Part shown: positions 24,560 to 33,753 of the stretch, one piece after another
Position numbering within the stretch: position 1 is the stretch's first letter
Layout: the number at the start of each line of letters is the position of its first letter
Assembly (NCBI RefSeq): GCF_019083965.1
Contig: NZ_JAHRCY010000034.1
Span: 18,232-82,231 of the forward strand
From: Catellatospora tritici
GTDB taxonomy: Bacteria; Actinomycetota; Actinomycetes; Mycobacteriales; Micromonosporaceae
DNA: 64,000 bases
Direction of reading: 5' to 3'
Notes under the pieces: model-generated
Seen by the model: the letters and a program-made list of their open reading frames with translations, nothing else
The model's database searches: none
What the model was told of the DNA's origin: nothing
Made by a program: the position numbers and the translations under genes

Positions 24560-25594
24560 TCACCCCGCGGCGCGGTACGCCCGCCCGGCGGCCGTGGCCA
24601 GCGCCCCCGGCCGGTACAGGCCCGTGCCCTGGTTGCCCTCCTTCGGTGTCGGCAACGCGAACCAGGCATAGCGCTCCACGTAGGACAGGCTCTGCAGCAT
24701 CGCGGTCGAGCGGGTCGCGAACGACGCCTGCTGCGCGTCGGTCGGGAACACCGCCCCGTTGGCACCCCACTTGATCAGGGCGTACTCGGTGAGCCAGATC
24801 GGCTTGTGATAGCGGTTCCATACCGCCTGCAGGTAGCCGCGCAGCTGGTCGACCGCGGCGGGCGAGAAGTCCGAGCCGTACCAGTGCAGGGCGATGAAGT
24901 CGACCCGGTAGCCGCGGTCGCGCGCTCCGCTGAGGAAGCGGTCCAGCCAGCCGCCCGGCCGGTCCGCTCCGACGGCCACCGCGGGGCTGCCCAGCCGCAG
25001 CCCGGTGGCCTGCAGCCGGGGCCAGAGCTCCAGGGCCCGCTCCACCGACATGTTGGACTGGCTGGCGAAGTCGGGCTCGTTGAAGCCCAGCAGCTCTCGG
25101 CCGTTGGCCTTGGCGCGGGCCAGCTCCCCGTCGTTTACCGAGTTCGCACCCCAGATCATCGGCACGAACGCGGCCGAGTTGCCCGCACCCCGGGTCGGAC
25201 CGGATGCCCAGTTGTAGTACCAGGACGCGCCCACGTCCTTCAGCGCCGCGCCCAGGCCCGAGAACTCCCACACGCTGACGCCCTTCTTCGCCGAGCGGCG
25301 GCCCGCACCGCCACCGGTCGTGGTCGACGCGGCGGGGCTCGGCTTGCGCGAGGGCGACGCGGACGGCGCCACGGACAGGGACGGCGTCGGTGCCGACCCG
25401 GGCACGGCGGCGCTCGCGGACTCCGACGGCGCCGCGACTTCGGCGATCCGGTCGGCCGGTGCGCCTGGGCGGGTCAGCGTCCACACCGTGGCGACGAGCA
25501 CGACCAGTAGCAGCAGCAGCAACGCGGGCCACCAGCGGCGCAGCGGGCTGCGACGGGCGTGGCGACCGGGGCGGGGTGGCGGGGTCTGCTCCAC
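24560..25594 (-). CDS. Membrane-anchored GH128-like (Asl1-type) beta-1,3-glucanase
   Basis: 344 residues. A basic start (RHARRSPLRRW), one membrane helix about 22-40 (WPALLLLLLVVLVATVWTL), a Ser/Pro-rich spacer to about residue 100, then a TIM-barrel glycosyl hydrolase. LLGFNEPDFASQSNMS holds the acid/base Glu (NEPD), ALHWYGSD and PIWLTEYAL hold the substrate strand and the nucleophile Glu; these are the GH128/Asl1 signatures. Predicted to cleave fungal or plant beta-1,3-glucan at the cell surface. Start as the first Met before the basic region. Confidence 0.85.
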   Translation of the reverse strand: MEQTPPPRPGRHARRSPLRRWWPALLLLLLVVLVATVWTLTRPGAPADRIAEVAAPSESASAAVPGSAPTPSLSVAPSASPSRKPSPAASTTTGGGAGRRSAKKGVSVWEFSGLGAALKDVGASWYYNWASGPTRGAGNSAAFVPMIWGANSVNDGELARAKANGRELLGFNEPDFASQSNMSVERALELWPRLQATGLRLGSPAVAVGADRPGGWLDRFLSGARDRGYRVDFIALHWYGSDFSPAAVDQLRGYLQAVWNRYHKPIWLTEYALIKWGANGAVFPTDAQQASFATRSTAMLQSLSYVERYAWFALPTPKEGNQGTGLYRPGALATAAGRAYRAAG

Positions 25595-25748
25595 GAGCCG
25601 TCACCCTAGTCGGGCACGCGGCCCGGCGCCCGGCCGCGGCCACCCCTCGGGACCGCCCGCAGCCGTGGTCGCAAACGCGAGAAGCAATTTCCAGTCGGTC
25701 GTACGTGGCGACTACAGTGATCGCTCACCGGCCTAACCGGGGGTAGTA

Positions 25749-28682
25749 GTGATCGAGTTCGCCGTTCTCGGACCGTTGACCATCAAGTTGGATGGCCGGC
25801 CCGTGACCCTGGCGACCCCGAAACTGCGCCAACTGCTGGTGATGCTCCTCGCCGCGGCGGGGCGTCCGGTCGCCGCCGACGTGCTCGCGCACTGCCTGTG
25901 GGGCGCCCGTCCGCCCAAGACCGCCCGCAAGTCGCTGATGGTGTACGTCTCCCGCCTGCGCACCCAACTGGGCAAGACCGACCGGATCGAGTTCGGCCCG
26001 GCCGGATACACCATCACGCTGCTGCCCGGCGAGCTCGACGCCCAGGTGTTCGAGCAGCTGCTGGCCGACGCCGAGACGGCCCGCGCCGCCGGGGACCCGC
26101 AGCGGGCCACCGCGCTGCTGCGCCAGGCCCTGGAACTGTGGCGCGGCGACGCCTACTTCGACGCCCCCGACGGCACCCGCACCGAGCACGACCGGCTCGA
26201 GGAGCTGCGGCTCACCGCGTTCGAGGACCTGATCGACGCCGAACTGGCCGCCGGGCGGCACACCGGCGTCATCACCGAGCTGACCGCGGCGATCACGGCA
26301 CACCCGTACCGGGAGCGGCCGCGCGGGCAGCTCATGCTCGCGCTGTACCGCAGCGGCCGCCAGGCCGAGGCCCTGGCGGTGTACCGCGACGCCCACGAGC
26401 GTTTCACCGAGGACCTGGGCCTGGCGCCGCTGCCCCCGCTGCAGCAGCTCCAGCAGCAGATCCTGCACGCCGACCCGGCCCTGGACCCGCCCGCCGCGCC
26501 GGCCGCGCCGCGATTTCGGTTCCTGCCCCGCAACATCCCCGACTTCACCGGCCGCGACCGTGACCTGCGGTGGCTCGACGACGTCGCCCAGGAGCCGGGC
26601 AACACCGCCGTGATCACGGCGATCGCCGGGACCGCCGGGGTGGGCAAGACGGCGCTGGCGGTCCGCTGGGCGCACGGCGCCGCGGGCCGGTTCCCGGACG
26701 GGCAGCTGTACCTCAACCTGCGCGGTTACGACCGCGACCGCCCGCTGCGGCCCATCGACGCGGTGACCCACCTGCTGCTGTGCCTGGACGTGCCCGCCGA
26801 CGCGATCCCGGTCGCGCTCGACGACGCGGTGGCGCGCTTTCGCGACACCGTCGCGGGCAAGCGCATGCTGATCGTGCTCGACAACGCCAGCACCGCCAAG
26901 CAGGTGCGGCCGCTGCTGCCCGGTGAGCCCGGCTGCCTGGTCGTGGTGACCAGCCGCGACCGTCTGTCCGGCCTGGTCGCCCACGACGGCGCGCAGCGGC
27001 TCACACTGGGACTGCTGCCGCCGGAGGAGTCGGTCGAGCTGCTGCGCCGGGTGCTGGGCAAGGAGCGCGTCGACGCCGACCTGGCGCACATGCGGGAGCT
27101 GGCCGACCTGTGCGCGCATCTGCCGCTGGCGCTGCGCATCGCCGCCGCCCAACTGGCCGATCAGCCCGACCTGGACACCGCCTCCTACGTCGCCGCGCTG
27201 CGCGCCCGCAGCCGGGTCGCCGCGCTCGCCCTCGACGACGACGAGGACCTGGCCGTGCGGTCCGTGCTCGACCAGTCGTGCCACGCCCTGTCCCCCGCCG
27301 ACCAGGCCGGATTCCGGTTGCTCGGGGTGTTTCCCGGCGTCGACGTCACCGCCGACACCGTCGCGGCGCTGGCCGGGGCCGATCTCGACACGGCCGCGCG
27401 GCTGCTGGAGCGGCTGGCCGCCGGGCATCTGCTCGACGAGCATGCCCCGGGTCGGTTCACCTGGCACGACCTGATCGGCGACTACGCCCGCACCGCGCTG
27501 GACGAGCTCGCCGAGGATACCGGCGCGCCGCTGCGACGGCTGCTGGCCGACTACACCCGCCGCGCCGAGACCGCCAACGAGCAGCTGCTGTCCGGACACG
27601 ACGATGTCGCCGCGCGGGCGCGGGCGTGGCTGGAGCAGGAGCGGCGCAACCTGGTCGAGTGCGTGGCCCGCGCGGCCGAACTGGGCTGGGGTGAGGCGGC
27701 GGCCCGGCTGGCGGTGCCGCTGTGGCGGTTCCTGCACTTCGCCGGGCACACCACCGACTGGATCGCGATGTTCGAGCGGGCCGTGGCCGCCGGCGACGGC
27801 ATCGACGAGGGCCTGCAGGCCTCGGTGCTCAACGGGCTGGGCGGGGCGTACATCAAGGCGGGGCGATACGACGAGGCGATCGCCATCCACGAGCGCTGCG
27901 TCGGGGTGCGTAGCGCGCTGGGTGACCACGCGGGCGTGGCCCGGTCGTACGCCAACCTGGCCCTGTCCTACGAACACCAGGGCCGCTACGACGACGCGCT
28001 GGTCCAGGTGCGGCTGGGCCTGGACGCGGCCCGCCGGGCCGGGGACCGGGCGTTCACGGCGGCCATGCTCAGCGGCAGCCTGCCCACGCTGTACCTGCAC
28101 AACGGCCAGGTCGAGCAGGCGCGGGAGATCCTGCGGACGCACCTGGCGGAGATCCGGGCCGACGGCAGCGACCTCGACGTCGCCCGCGCGCTGCACAACC
28201 TGGCCGAGGGCCACTGCCGCGCGGGCGAGCCGGAGCTGGCCATGCCGCTGCTGACCGAGGCGCGCGAGATCGCCGAGCGGACCGGCGACCGGCACCAGGT
28301 GATGGCGGCGGCGTGGATCCTGGGCAACGTCATGCGCGACACCGGCCGCCCCCACGAGGCCGTCGACCTGATCGAGCAGGCGCTGGCCGAGATCAGCTCG
28401 TCCGGGTCGCGGGGCGAGGAGGTCGAGGTCCGCAACGACCTGGCCAAGTCGTACGCGCAGGCCGGTGCCGCCGACCAGGCGGTGGCCGAGTATCGGCGCA
28501 GCGTGGCGCTCGCCCGCGAGATCGGCACCCGGCACTTCGAGGCGACCGCGCACGCGGGGCTGGCCCGGCTGCTGCGCTCGGACGAACCGGGTGCGGCAGC
28601 CGACCACCTGGTGGCCGCGCTGCGGATCCTCGACCAGGTCAACCCGGCCGAGGCGGCCCGGCTCCGCGCCGAACTCGGCTGA
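25749..28682 (+). CDS. AfsR/SARP-type transcriptional regulator (BTAD, NB-ARC ATPase, TPR)
   Basis: 977 residues. A winged-helix DNA-binding domain (about 1-93, FAVLGPLTIKLDGRPVTLATPKLRQLLVMLL), the BTAD helical domain (about 100-245), an NB-ARC STAND ATPase (starting FTGRDRDLRWL, P-loop AGTAGVGKTALA near 295, LIVLDNAS Walker B, LPLALRIAA), then a C-terminal TPR array (ARSYANLALSYEHQGRYDDAL and similar) to the end. Such proteins activate secondary-metabolite or global genes after nucleotide-dependent oligomerisation. The GTG at 25749 has GGGGG 5-6 nt upstream; a TACAGT box lies about 30 bp upstream. Its target in this window is not evident. Confidence 0.92.
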   Translation: MIEFAVLGPLTIKLDGRPVTLATPKLRQLLVMLLAAAGRPVAADVLAHCLWGARPPKTARKSLMVYVSRLRTQLGKTDRIEFGPAGYTITLLPGELDAQVFEQLLADAETARAAGDPQRATALLRQALELWRGDAYFDAPDGTRTEHDRLEELRLTAFEDLIDAELAAGRHTGVITELTAAITAHPYRERPRGQLMLALYRSGRQAEALAVYRDAHERFTEDLGLAPLPPLQQLQQQILHADPALDPPAAPAAPRFRFLPRNIPDFTGRDRDLRWLDDVAQEPGNTAVITAIAGTAGVGKTALAVRWAHGAAGRFPDGQLYLNLRGYDRDRPLRPIDAVTHLLLCLDVPADAIPVALDDAVARFRDTVAGKRMLIVLDNASTAKQVRPLLPGEPGCLVVVTSRDRLSGLVAHDGAQRLTLGLLPPEESVELLRRVLGKERVDADLAHMRELADLCAHLPLALRIAAAQLADQPDLDTASYVAALRARSRVAALALDDDEDLAVRSVLDQSCHALSPADQAGFRLLGVFPGVDVTADTVAALAGADLDTAARLLERLAAGHLLDEHAPGRFTWHDLIGDYARTALDELAEDTGAPLRRLLADYTRRAETANEQLLSGHDDVAARARAWLEQERRNLVECVARAAELGWGEAAARLAVPLWRFLHFAGHTTDWIAMFERAVAAGDGIDEGLQASVLNGLGGAYIKAGRYDEAIAIHERCVGVRSALGDHAGVARSYANLALSYEHQGRYDDALVQVRLGLDAARRAGDRAFTAAMLSGSLPTLYLHNGQVEQAREILRTHLAEIRADGSDLDVARALHNLAEGHCRAGEPELAMPLLTEAREIAERTGDRHQVMAAAWILGNVMRDTGRPHEAVDLIEQALAEISSSGSRGEEVEVRNDLAKSYAQAGAADQAVAEYRRSVALAREIGTRHFEATAHAGLARLLRSDEPGAAADHLVAALRILDQVNPAEAARLRAELG

Positions 28683-28706
28683 CGCACGAGTCCGGCGCGC
28701 GCCCGG

Positions 28707-30572
28707 TCAGAGCGTGCGTGACAGGCGGTCGGCCAGGCGGCGGGCGAACCCGGCCGGGTCGTCGAGTTCGCCGCCCTCGGCCAGCAGCGCCATCGCGTAG
28801 AGGAACTCGGCGGTCTCGGCCAGCGCGTCGTCGTCGCCCCGTTCGGCGTGGGCGGCGCGCAGCTTCTCCACCAACTGGTGCTGCGGGTTCAGCTCCAGGA
28901 TGCGTTTGGTCTTCGGCACGTCCTGGCCCATCGCCCGGTAGAGGCGCTCCAGCGCGGGCGGGGCGTCGAACGCGTCGGACACCAGGCAGGCCGCCGAGGT
29001 GGTCAACCGCGAGCTCAGCCGCACCTCCTTGACCTTCTCCGTCAGCCTGGTGCCCATCCAGCCCAGCAGCTCGGTGAACGTCTCGGTGGCGGGCTCGGCG
29101 TCGCGCTCGGACTTCAGGTCGGCCTCGCCCCGGCTGGCCGAGGTGAAGGACTTGCCGTCGAAGTCGCCGACCATGTCGACCCACATCGCGTCGACCGGGT
29201 CGTGCAGCAGCAGCACCTCGATGCCGTTGGCGGCGAACGCCTCCAGGTGCGGCGAGTTCTCCAGGGTCGAGCGCTGCTCACCGACCAGGTAGAAGATCTC
29301 GGTCTGGTCGGGCTTCATGCGCTCGACGTACTCGCGCAGGGTGGTCGGCCGGGCCGGGTCGTGCGTGGACGTCAGCTGAACCACGTCGAGGATCGCCGCC
29401 TGGTTGTCCGGGTCGTTGACCAGGCCCTCCTTGACCGCCTGGCCGAACTCGCGCCAGAATCCCGCGTACCGCTCCGGGTCCTTGGCCAGCATGTCCTTGA
29501 GCGTGCCGAGCACCTTGCGGACCAGGCGCTTACGGATCGTCTGGATCTGCCGGTCCTGCTGGAGGATCTCCCGGGAGACGTTGAGCGACAGGTCGGCGGC
29601 GTCGACCACGCCCTTGACGAAGCGCAGGTACTCCGGCAGCAGCGCCTCGCAGTCGTCCATGATGAACACGCGCCGGATGTAGAGCTGCACCCCGCGCCGG
29701 GTGCCCCGGGTGAACAGGTCGTACGGGGCGCGGGCGGGCAGGAACAGCAGCGCGTCGAAGGTCAGCGTGCCCTCGGCCCGCAGGTGGATCGTCTCCAGCG
29801 GGTCGGTCCAGTCGTGGCTGACGTGCCGGTAGAACTCGGTGTACTCCTCAGGCTTGATCTCGGCGGCGGGCCGGGACCACAGGGCCTTCATCGAGTTGAG
29901 GGTCTCGGGCTCCTCGGCCTCCGGGGCGAGCATCCGGATCGGCCAGGAGATGAAGTCGGAGTAGCGCTTGACGATGCGCCGCAGCACGGCCGGATCGGCG
30001 TAGTCGAAAAGGTGGTTGTCCTCGTCGGCCGGCTTCAGGTGCAGCGTGACGGCGGTGCCGGGGGGCGCGTCCGCGACGGTGGACACCTCGTAGGTGTCCG
30101 CACCGGCCGACTCCCACCGGGTGCCCTCGGTCTGGCCCGCGCGGCGGGTCACCAGGACGACCCGGTCGGCGACCATGAAGCTGGAGTAGAACCCGACGCC
30201 GAACTTGCCGATGAGTTCGGCGGTGCCGTCCTGCTTGGCCTGCTGCCACCGGCTGACGAACTCGGCCGTGCCGGACCGGGCGATCGTGCCGATCAGCTCG
30301 ACGACCTGGTCACGCGTCATGCCGATGCCGTTGTCGCGGACGGTCAGGGTGCGCTGCTCGCGGTCGACCGTGAGCTCGATGTGCAGGTCGCTGGTGTCGG
30401 CGTCGAGGTCCTTGTCGACCAGCGACTCCAGCCGCAGTTTGTCGAGGGCGTCCGAGGCGTTGGAGACGAGCTCACGCAGGAAGACGTCCTTGTTCGAGTA
30501 GATGGAATGGATCATCAGCTGGAGCAGCTGCTGCGCCTCCGCCTGGAACTCGAACGTTTCGACCTGACCCAC
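28707..30572 (-). CDS. htpG: Molecular chaperone HtpG (Hsp90)
   Basis: 621 residues, full length. GHKL ATPase motifs: [14 protein letters not shown] near residue 40, VRDNGIGMT, and [15 protein letters not shown] as lid/Gly-rich loop; the middle domain Arg is in the [20 protein letters not shown] segment; the C-terminal dimerisation region ends ADRLSRTL. It folds client proteins in the cytoplasm. The GTG at 30572 follows AAGGGGG by 8 nt and gives the family N-terminus [25 protein letters not shown] operator 21 bp upstream implies HrcA control. Convergent with the AfsR-like gene. Confidence 0.97.
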
Positions 30573-30592
30573 GGGCACATCCCCCTTCTGCG

Positions 30593-30619
30593 TTAGCACT
30601 CACCCTGTCGGAGTGCCAA
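30593..30619 (-). promoter_or_regulatory. CIRCE operator (HrcA box) of htpG
   Basis: On the plus strand TTAGCACTC (30593-30601), a 9-bp spacer (30602-30610) and GAGTGCCAA (30611-30619). The HrcA consensus is TTAGCACTC-N9-GAGTGCTAA, so 17 of 18 arm bases match with the exact spacing. On the htpG strand a promoter TTGCCT-17 bp-CTAAAT lies just upstream, putting the operator at the transcript start, the classical CIRCE position. Confidence 0.92.
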
Positions 30620-30681
30620 TGCAGATTTAGCATCAGCCGACCCGCTGAGGCAACTCGGGGTGCTCCGCACGTGACCCGGCG

Positions 30682-31446
30682 TCAGCCCAGGAACTCCCCC
30701 ACCGCCGCCAGGAACGCCGCCGGGTCGTCGCGACGCAGGCAGTGCCCGGCATCCAGATACCGCGCCGTCACCCGGCCGTCGGTGGCCGCCACGCACGCGG
30801 CGACGTCTTCGCCGGTCAGCAGCGCACCGCGGGCGGGGTCGCCGTGCAGCAGCAGTGCCGGGCACCACGTGCGGGCGAGCAGATCCGGCAGCGCGACGCC
30901 GCGCTCGAACGGCAGTCCACAGAAGCGGATGTCGAACTCGGCTTTGCTACGCGACCAGGTGTCGAACTCCGTCGACGGCCACGCCGGGTTCTCCGCCCGG
31001 CCCCGGGCCATCCGCCCGGCGTGGTCGAGCGCCTTCAGCTCGACGATCCACTGGGGCGGCTCGGCGATCACGGCCGGCTCCCAGATCGCGGGCGGATCCT
31101 CCAGGACCAGGGTGCGCACCAGGTCGGGGCGGTCCCCGGCCAACGCGGCGGCGGTGACCGCGCCCATCGAGTGACCGATCACGGTCAGCCCCGACAGCCC
31201 GAGCGCGTCGAGCACCAGCGCCACGTCGGCGGCATGACGGTGCGGGCCGGTCGGCTCGTCAGGCAGGCCGGAGGCGCCGTGGCCGCGCGCATCCACCGCG
31301 ATCGCGGGGGTTTTCGCGGTCAGCCCGGCCGCGACCGGCTCCCAGCAGTCGGCCGAGTCCGTGAACCCGTGCAGCAGCACGACGCTGGGCTCGACGGTGT
31401 CCGGCTGGGCGCCGAAGCGGCGCCACGAGAGGTGAGCGGTACGCAC
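30682..31446 (-). CDS. Alpha/beta hydrolase
   Basis: 254 residues. VVLLHGFTDSADCWEPV (oxyanion HG), VDARGHGASGLPDEP, nucleophile Ser in GHSMGAVTAAALA, catalytic His in LDAGHCLRRDDPAAFLAAV. Lipase/esterase or C-C hydrolase type; substrate unknown. The start is the GTG at 31446, 6 nt after a TATGGT box, so probably leaderless. It runs in the same direction as the STAS gene 62 bp upstream but has its own promoter signal. Confidence 0.83.
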   Translation of the reverse strand: MRTAHLSWRRFGAQPDTVEPSVVLLHGFTDSADCWEPVAAGLTAKTPAIAVDARGHGASGLPDEPTGPHRHAADVALVLDALGLSGLTVIGHSMGAVTAAALAGDRPDLVRTLVLEDPPAIWEPAVIAEPPQWIVELKALDHAGRMARGRAENPAWPSTEFDTWSRSKAEFDIRFCGLPFERGVALPDLLARTWCPALLLHGDPARGALLTGEDVAACVAATDGRVTARYLDAGHCLRRDDPAAFLAAVGEFLG

Positions 31447-31508
31447 CCGGCGACCATACCGGTCGACGGCGGGGACCGCCGCCCCGAAAGTGGCCTGGCC
31501 GGGTTCGG

Positions 31509-31841
31509 TCAGGGGCGGGCGAACACGTCCAGCACGCCCGCGACGCGCAGGATCCGCTCGACCATGCCCCGTGCGCCGTCGAGGTACAGCCCGACCCCGG
31601 CCGACATGGCGTGGCGACGGGCCATGACCAGGGCGCGGATGCCGGTGGAGTCGATGAAGTCGAGGCCGCTCAGATCCACCTCGACCGCACCGTCGGCGGC
31701 GCAGTCGTCGACAGCGCTGGTGAGCCACTGCTGGACGAGGTCCGCGCTGGCGAGGTCGACCTCACCGGAGATCGAGACGCGGACGCCGCCCTCCAGCGGC
31801 GTGACGGTGTGCGACGCACGGGGACGGGATCCAGCAGCCAT
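31509..31841 (-). CDS. STAS-domain anti-sigma factor antagonist
   Basis: 110 residues, one STAS domain. VRVSISGEVDLASADLVQQWL and VEVDLSGLDFIDSTGIRALVMARR; the Ser of DSTGIR is the residue phosphorylated by HATPase anti-sigma kinases in SpoIIAA/BldG relatives. It would release a sigma factor or signal through partner switching. No kinase or phosphatase is adjacent. No clear ribosome site before the ATG at 31841. Confidence 0.88.
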   Translation of the reverse strand: MAAGSRPRASHTVTPLEGGVRVSISGEVDLASADLVQQWLTSAVDDCAADGAVEVDLSGLDFIDSTGIRALVMARRHAMSAGVGLYLDGARGMVERILRVAGVLDVFARP

Positions 31842-31910
31842 ACCGCACAGTCGACCACATCGACCGCCGGGCAGCCACCCCCGGGGGGTGTCCTGTCCGG
31901 CGGTCGGGCG

Positions 31911-32570
31911 TCAGCGGCGGGCGCGGGGGCGGCGCGCCACCAGGTATCCCCCGGCGGCGACCACGAGCAAGCCCGCGATCAGCCAGTACGGCCACGAGGT
32001 CCCGCCGCTGTCCGGCGCCGCCGCCGACGCCCCGGTCGGCGCGGCCGCCGCGCTCGGGCCGGACTGGCCCAGCAGGGTCGGGTCGGGCTGGTTGGTCGGC
32101 GGCTGCCAGTCGGACGGGGCCGCCGAGACCGGTCCCTGGTAGTCGAAGCGGATCTCCCCGGACACCTTGTCGCCGTCGGAGGCGAGGCTGATGAACTTGA
32201 TCGTGTACACGCCCTGCTGGGGCCAGTGCGACACCGGCACCACGGTCGGGAACCCGGTGCGGTACTCCTGCGGCTCCCACTTGCCGTCGCGCAGGGTCAG
32301 TTCCGTCACCGGCTTGTCGAGCGGCTTGGGCTCGCCGCCGGACCAGCCGTGGTCGACGCGGGTGCCGTCGGGCGCGGTCACCGAGAAGAATGCGTTGGAG
32401 GCCGCCCGCTCGGTGAAGTAGAGGGTGACCCGGTCACGGGCATCGGTGACCGTGGTCTTGTCGGCCGGGTCGGAGAAGGCGAGCTGACCGTGCGCGCGGG
32501 CGGGGGACGGCAGCGCGATGGCCAGCGCCGTGGCCAGAGCCACGACGGCGATCTTACGAAACATGCCCAT
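31911..32570 (-). CDS. Secreted CopC-domain copper-binding protein with C-terminal membrane anchor
   Basis: 219 residues. Signal peptide (MFRKIAVVALATALAIALP, cleavage after ARA), so that the mature protein begins with AHGQL, whose His and the later VDHGW and VSHW histidines fit a CopC Cu(II) site. The CopC beta-barrel covers about 26-140; a Pro/Ala-rich spacer and one helix (YWLIAGLLVVAAGGYLVA) followed by RRPRARR anchor the C-terminus. CopD is not in the window. ATGs at 32570 and 32564 are possible; the second lies 7 nt after a TAGCTT box and starts the signal peptide naturally. Confidence 0.83.
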   Translation of the reverse strand: MGMFRKIAVVALATALAIALPSPARAHGQLAFSDPADKTTVTDARDRVTLYFTERAASNAFFSVTAPDGTRVDHGWSGGEPKPLDKPVTELTLRDGKWEPQEYRTGFPTVVPVSHWPQQGVYTIKFISLASDGDKVSGEIRFDYQGPVSAAPSDWQPPTNQPDPTLLGQSGPSAAAAPTGASAAAPDSGGTSWPYWLIAGLLVVAAGGYLVARRPRARR

Positions 32571-32647
32571 GAAGCTAAGCCATCACGGCCGTACGTACCA
32601 TCGGTTGCCGACGATGGCTGACAGACCGGCCCTTTACCATGCGAACC

Positions 32648-33679
32648 ATGTACTTCGTGTACCGGTCGCACTACGAGGGACCGCTCAGCCGCCGGGTGCG
32701 CCGCCTGCCCGATGCGAGCGTGCTCGACTGGTTCCGCCGGTGCTGGGACACCGACAGCCCCACCGAACTGGTCGAACGGGAACTGGGCGGTCCGGTGTAC
32801 GGCCTGGCGTCCATCTTCGAGGCCGCTCGGGCCCACGCGCTGCCCGCGCCGCGGACGTGGCGCGAGCTGTTCCAGCTACTGGACAAGTACCTCTACATCG
32901 AGGGCGACATGCCGCAGAGCCTGCAGTTCGACGGGCACGCGCTGCGGGTCAAGACCGACGATGACGAGGTCGACCTCGCGTACTTCCTCCTGGCCGACAC
33001 GGCGTTGGCGGCCGCGCCGGACCGGTTCGCGTTCGTGCTGCGCGACCAGTGGCCGCTGCCGGGCGACGCGACCGGGTCGGGTGGCTTCGCCGCCACCGGC
33101 ATACCGGTGCGGGTCGCCGCGCAGCCCGGGGACGGTCCGGGCACCGTGTACGCCGTCTTGCTCACCTTCCGCGACGGCTCCTCGTTCGAGTGCCCGCCAC
33201 CGCTGGCCTTCCCCGGCGTACGCCTGCCCGGCTTCGCCGCGCACCTGCGCGAGCTGAGCCCGCCACTGACGGGCTGGCCACCCGAACTGCTGGTGCTGCG
33301 CGCCCTGTCCGCCCCGGGCGAGGACGAGTTGGAGCCCGCGCTGCGGCGCTGCAACGAGTGGCCGGGCTTCGACCTCAACCGGCGCCCGTGGCCGCGCCTG
33401 CCCGACGAACACCGGGTGGCCCACCCCATGGCACTCGACCTCGCCACCCACGCGGGGCCGCTGACCGCCGGGCGCGAACCGGAGCTGTCCCTGCTGCGCA
33501 CCGATCCGCACCTGGCCCAGCTGTCCATGCACGTGAGCGAGACGTTCGGGCACCAGCAGTGGTTCCTGTTCGACGACGTGTGGGCGGCCACCCACCCCGA
33601 CCTGGCCGGTTCACTGCTGCGGTACGCCGCGCACTGGGACCCGCTGCACGAGTTCCGGCCCGAGGCTCAACGTCCCTGA
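32648..33679 (+). CDS. Hypothetical protein
   Basis: 343 residues, soluble, no motif recognised. It begins MYFVYRSHYEGPLSRRVRRLPDASVLDWF and ends in a His/Trp-rich region (MHVSETFGHQQWFLFDDVWAATHPDL). The even length and lack of low complexity suggest a globular protein conserved among relatives, but I cannot assign a role. The ATG at 32648 is 7 nt after TACCAT (leaderless signature); an ATG three codons upstream at 32639 overlaps that box. Confidence 0.7.
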   Translation: MYFVYRSHYEGPLSRRVRRLPDASVLDWFRRCWDTDSPTELVERELGGPVYGLASIFEAARAHALPAPRTWRELFQLLDKYLYIEGDMPQSLQFDGHALRVKTDDDEVDLAYFLLADTALAAAPDRFAFVLRDQWPLPGDATGSGGFAATGIPVRVAAQPGDGPGTVYAVLLTFRDGSSFECPPPLAFPGVRLPGFAAHLRELSPPLTGWPPELLVLRALSAPGEDELEPALRRCNEWPGFDLNRRPWPRLPDEHRVAHPMALDLATHAGPLTAGREPELSLLRTDPHLAQLSMHVSETFGHQQWFLFDDVWAATHPDLAGSLLRYAAHWDPLHEFRPEAQRP

Positions 33680-33711
33680 CGCGGGCGGCCTGAGGCTCTG
33701 CCCAGGCTGAT

Positions 33712-33739
33712 GCGCCCGGTCCTGGTCAGGACCGGGCGC
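33712..33739. terminator. Terminator between convergent genes
   Basis: Perfect inverted repeat of at least 11 bp, GCGCCCGGTCC (33712-33722) and its complement (33729-33739), with a 6-nt loop that can pair further. It separates the hypothetical gene from the Thg1-like gene. Confidence 0.7.
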
Positions 33740-33753
33740 GCGGGTGGGCACGG

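Noticed and set aside
28682..28715. Inverted repeat ACGCACG/CGTGCGT at the end of the AfsR-like and htpG genes
   Set aside because: Seven-bp arms extending into the htpG coding region; too weak to call as a terminator.
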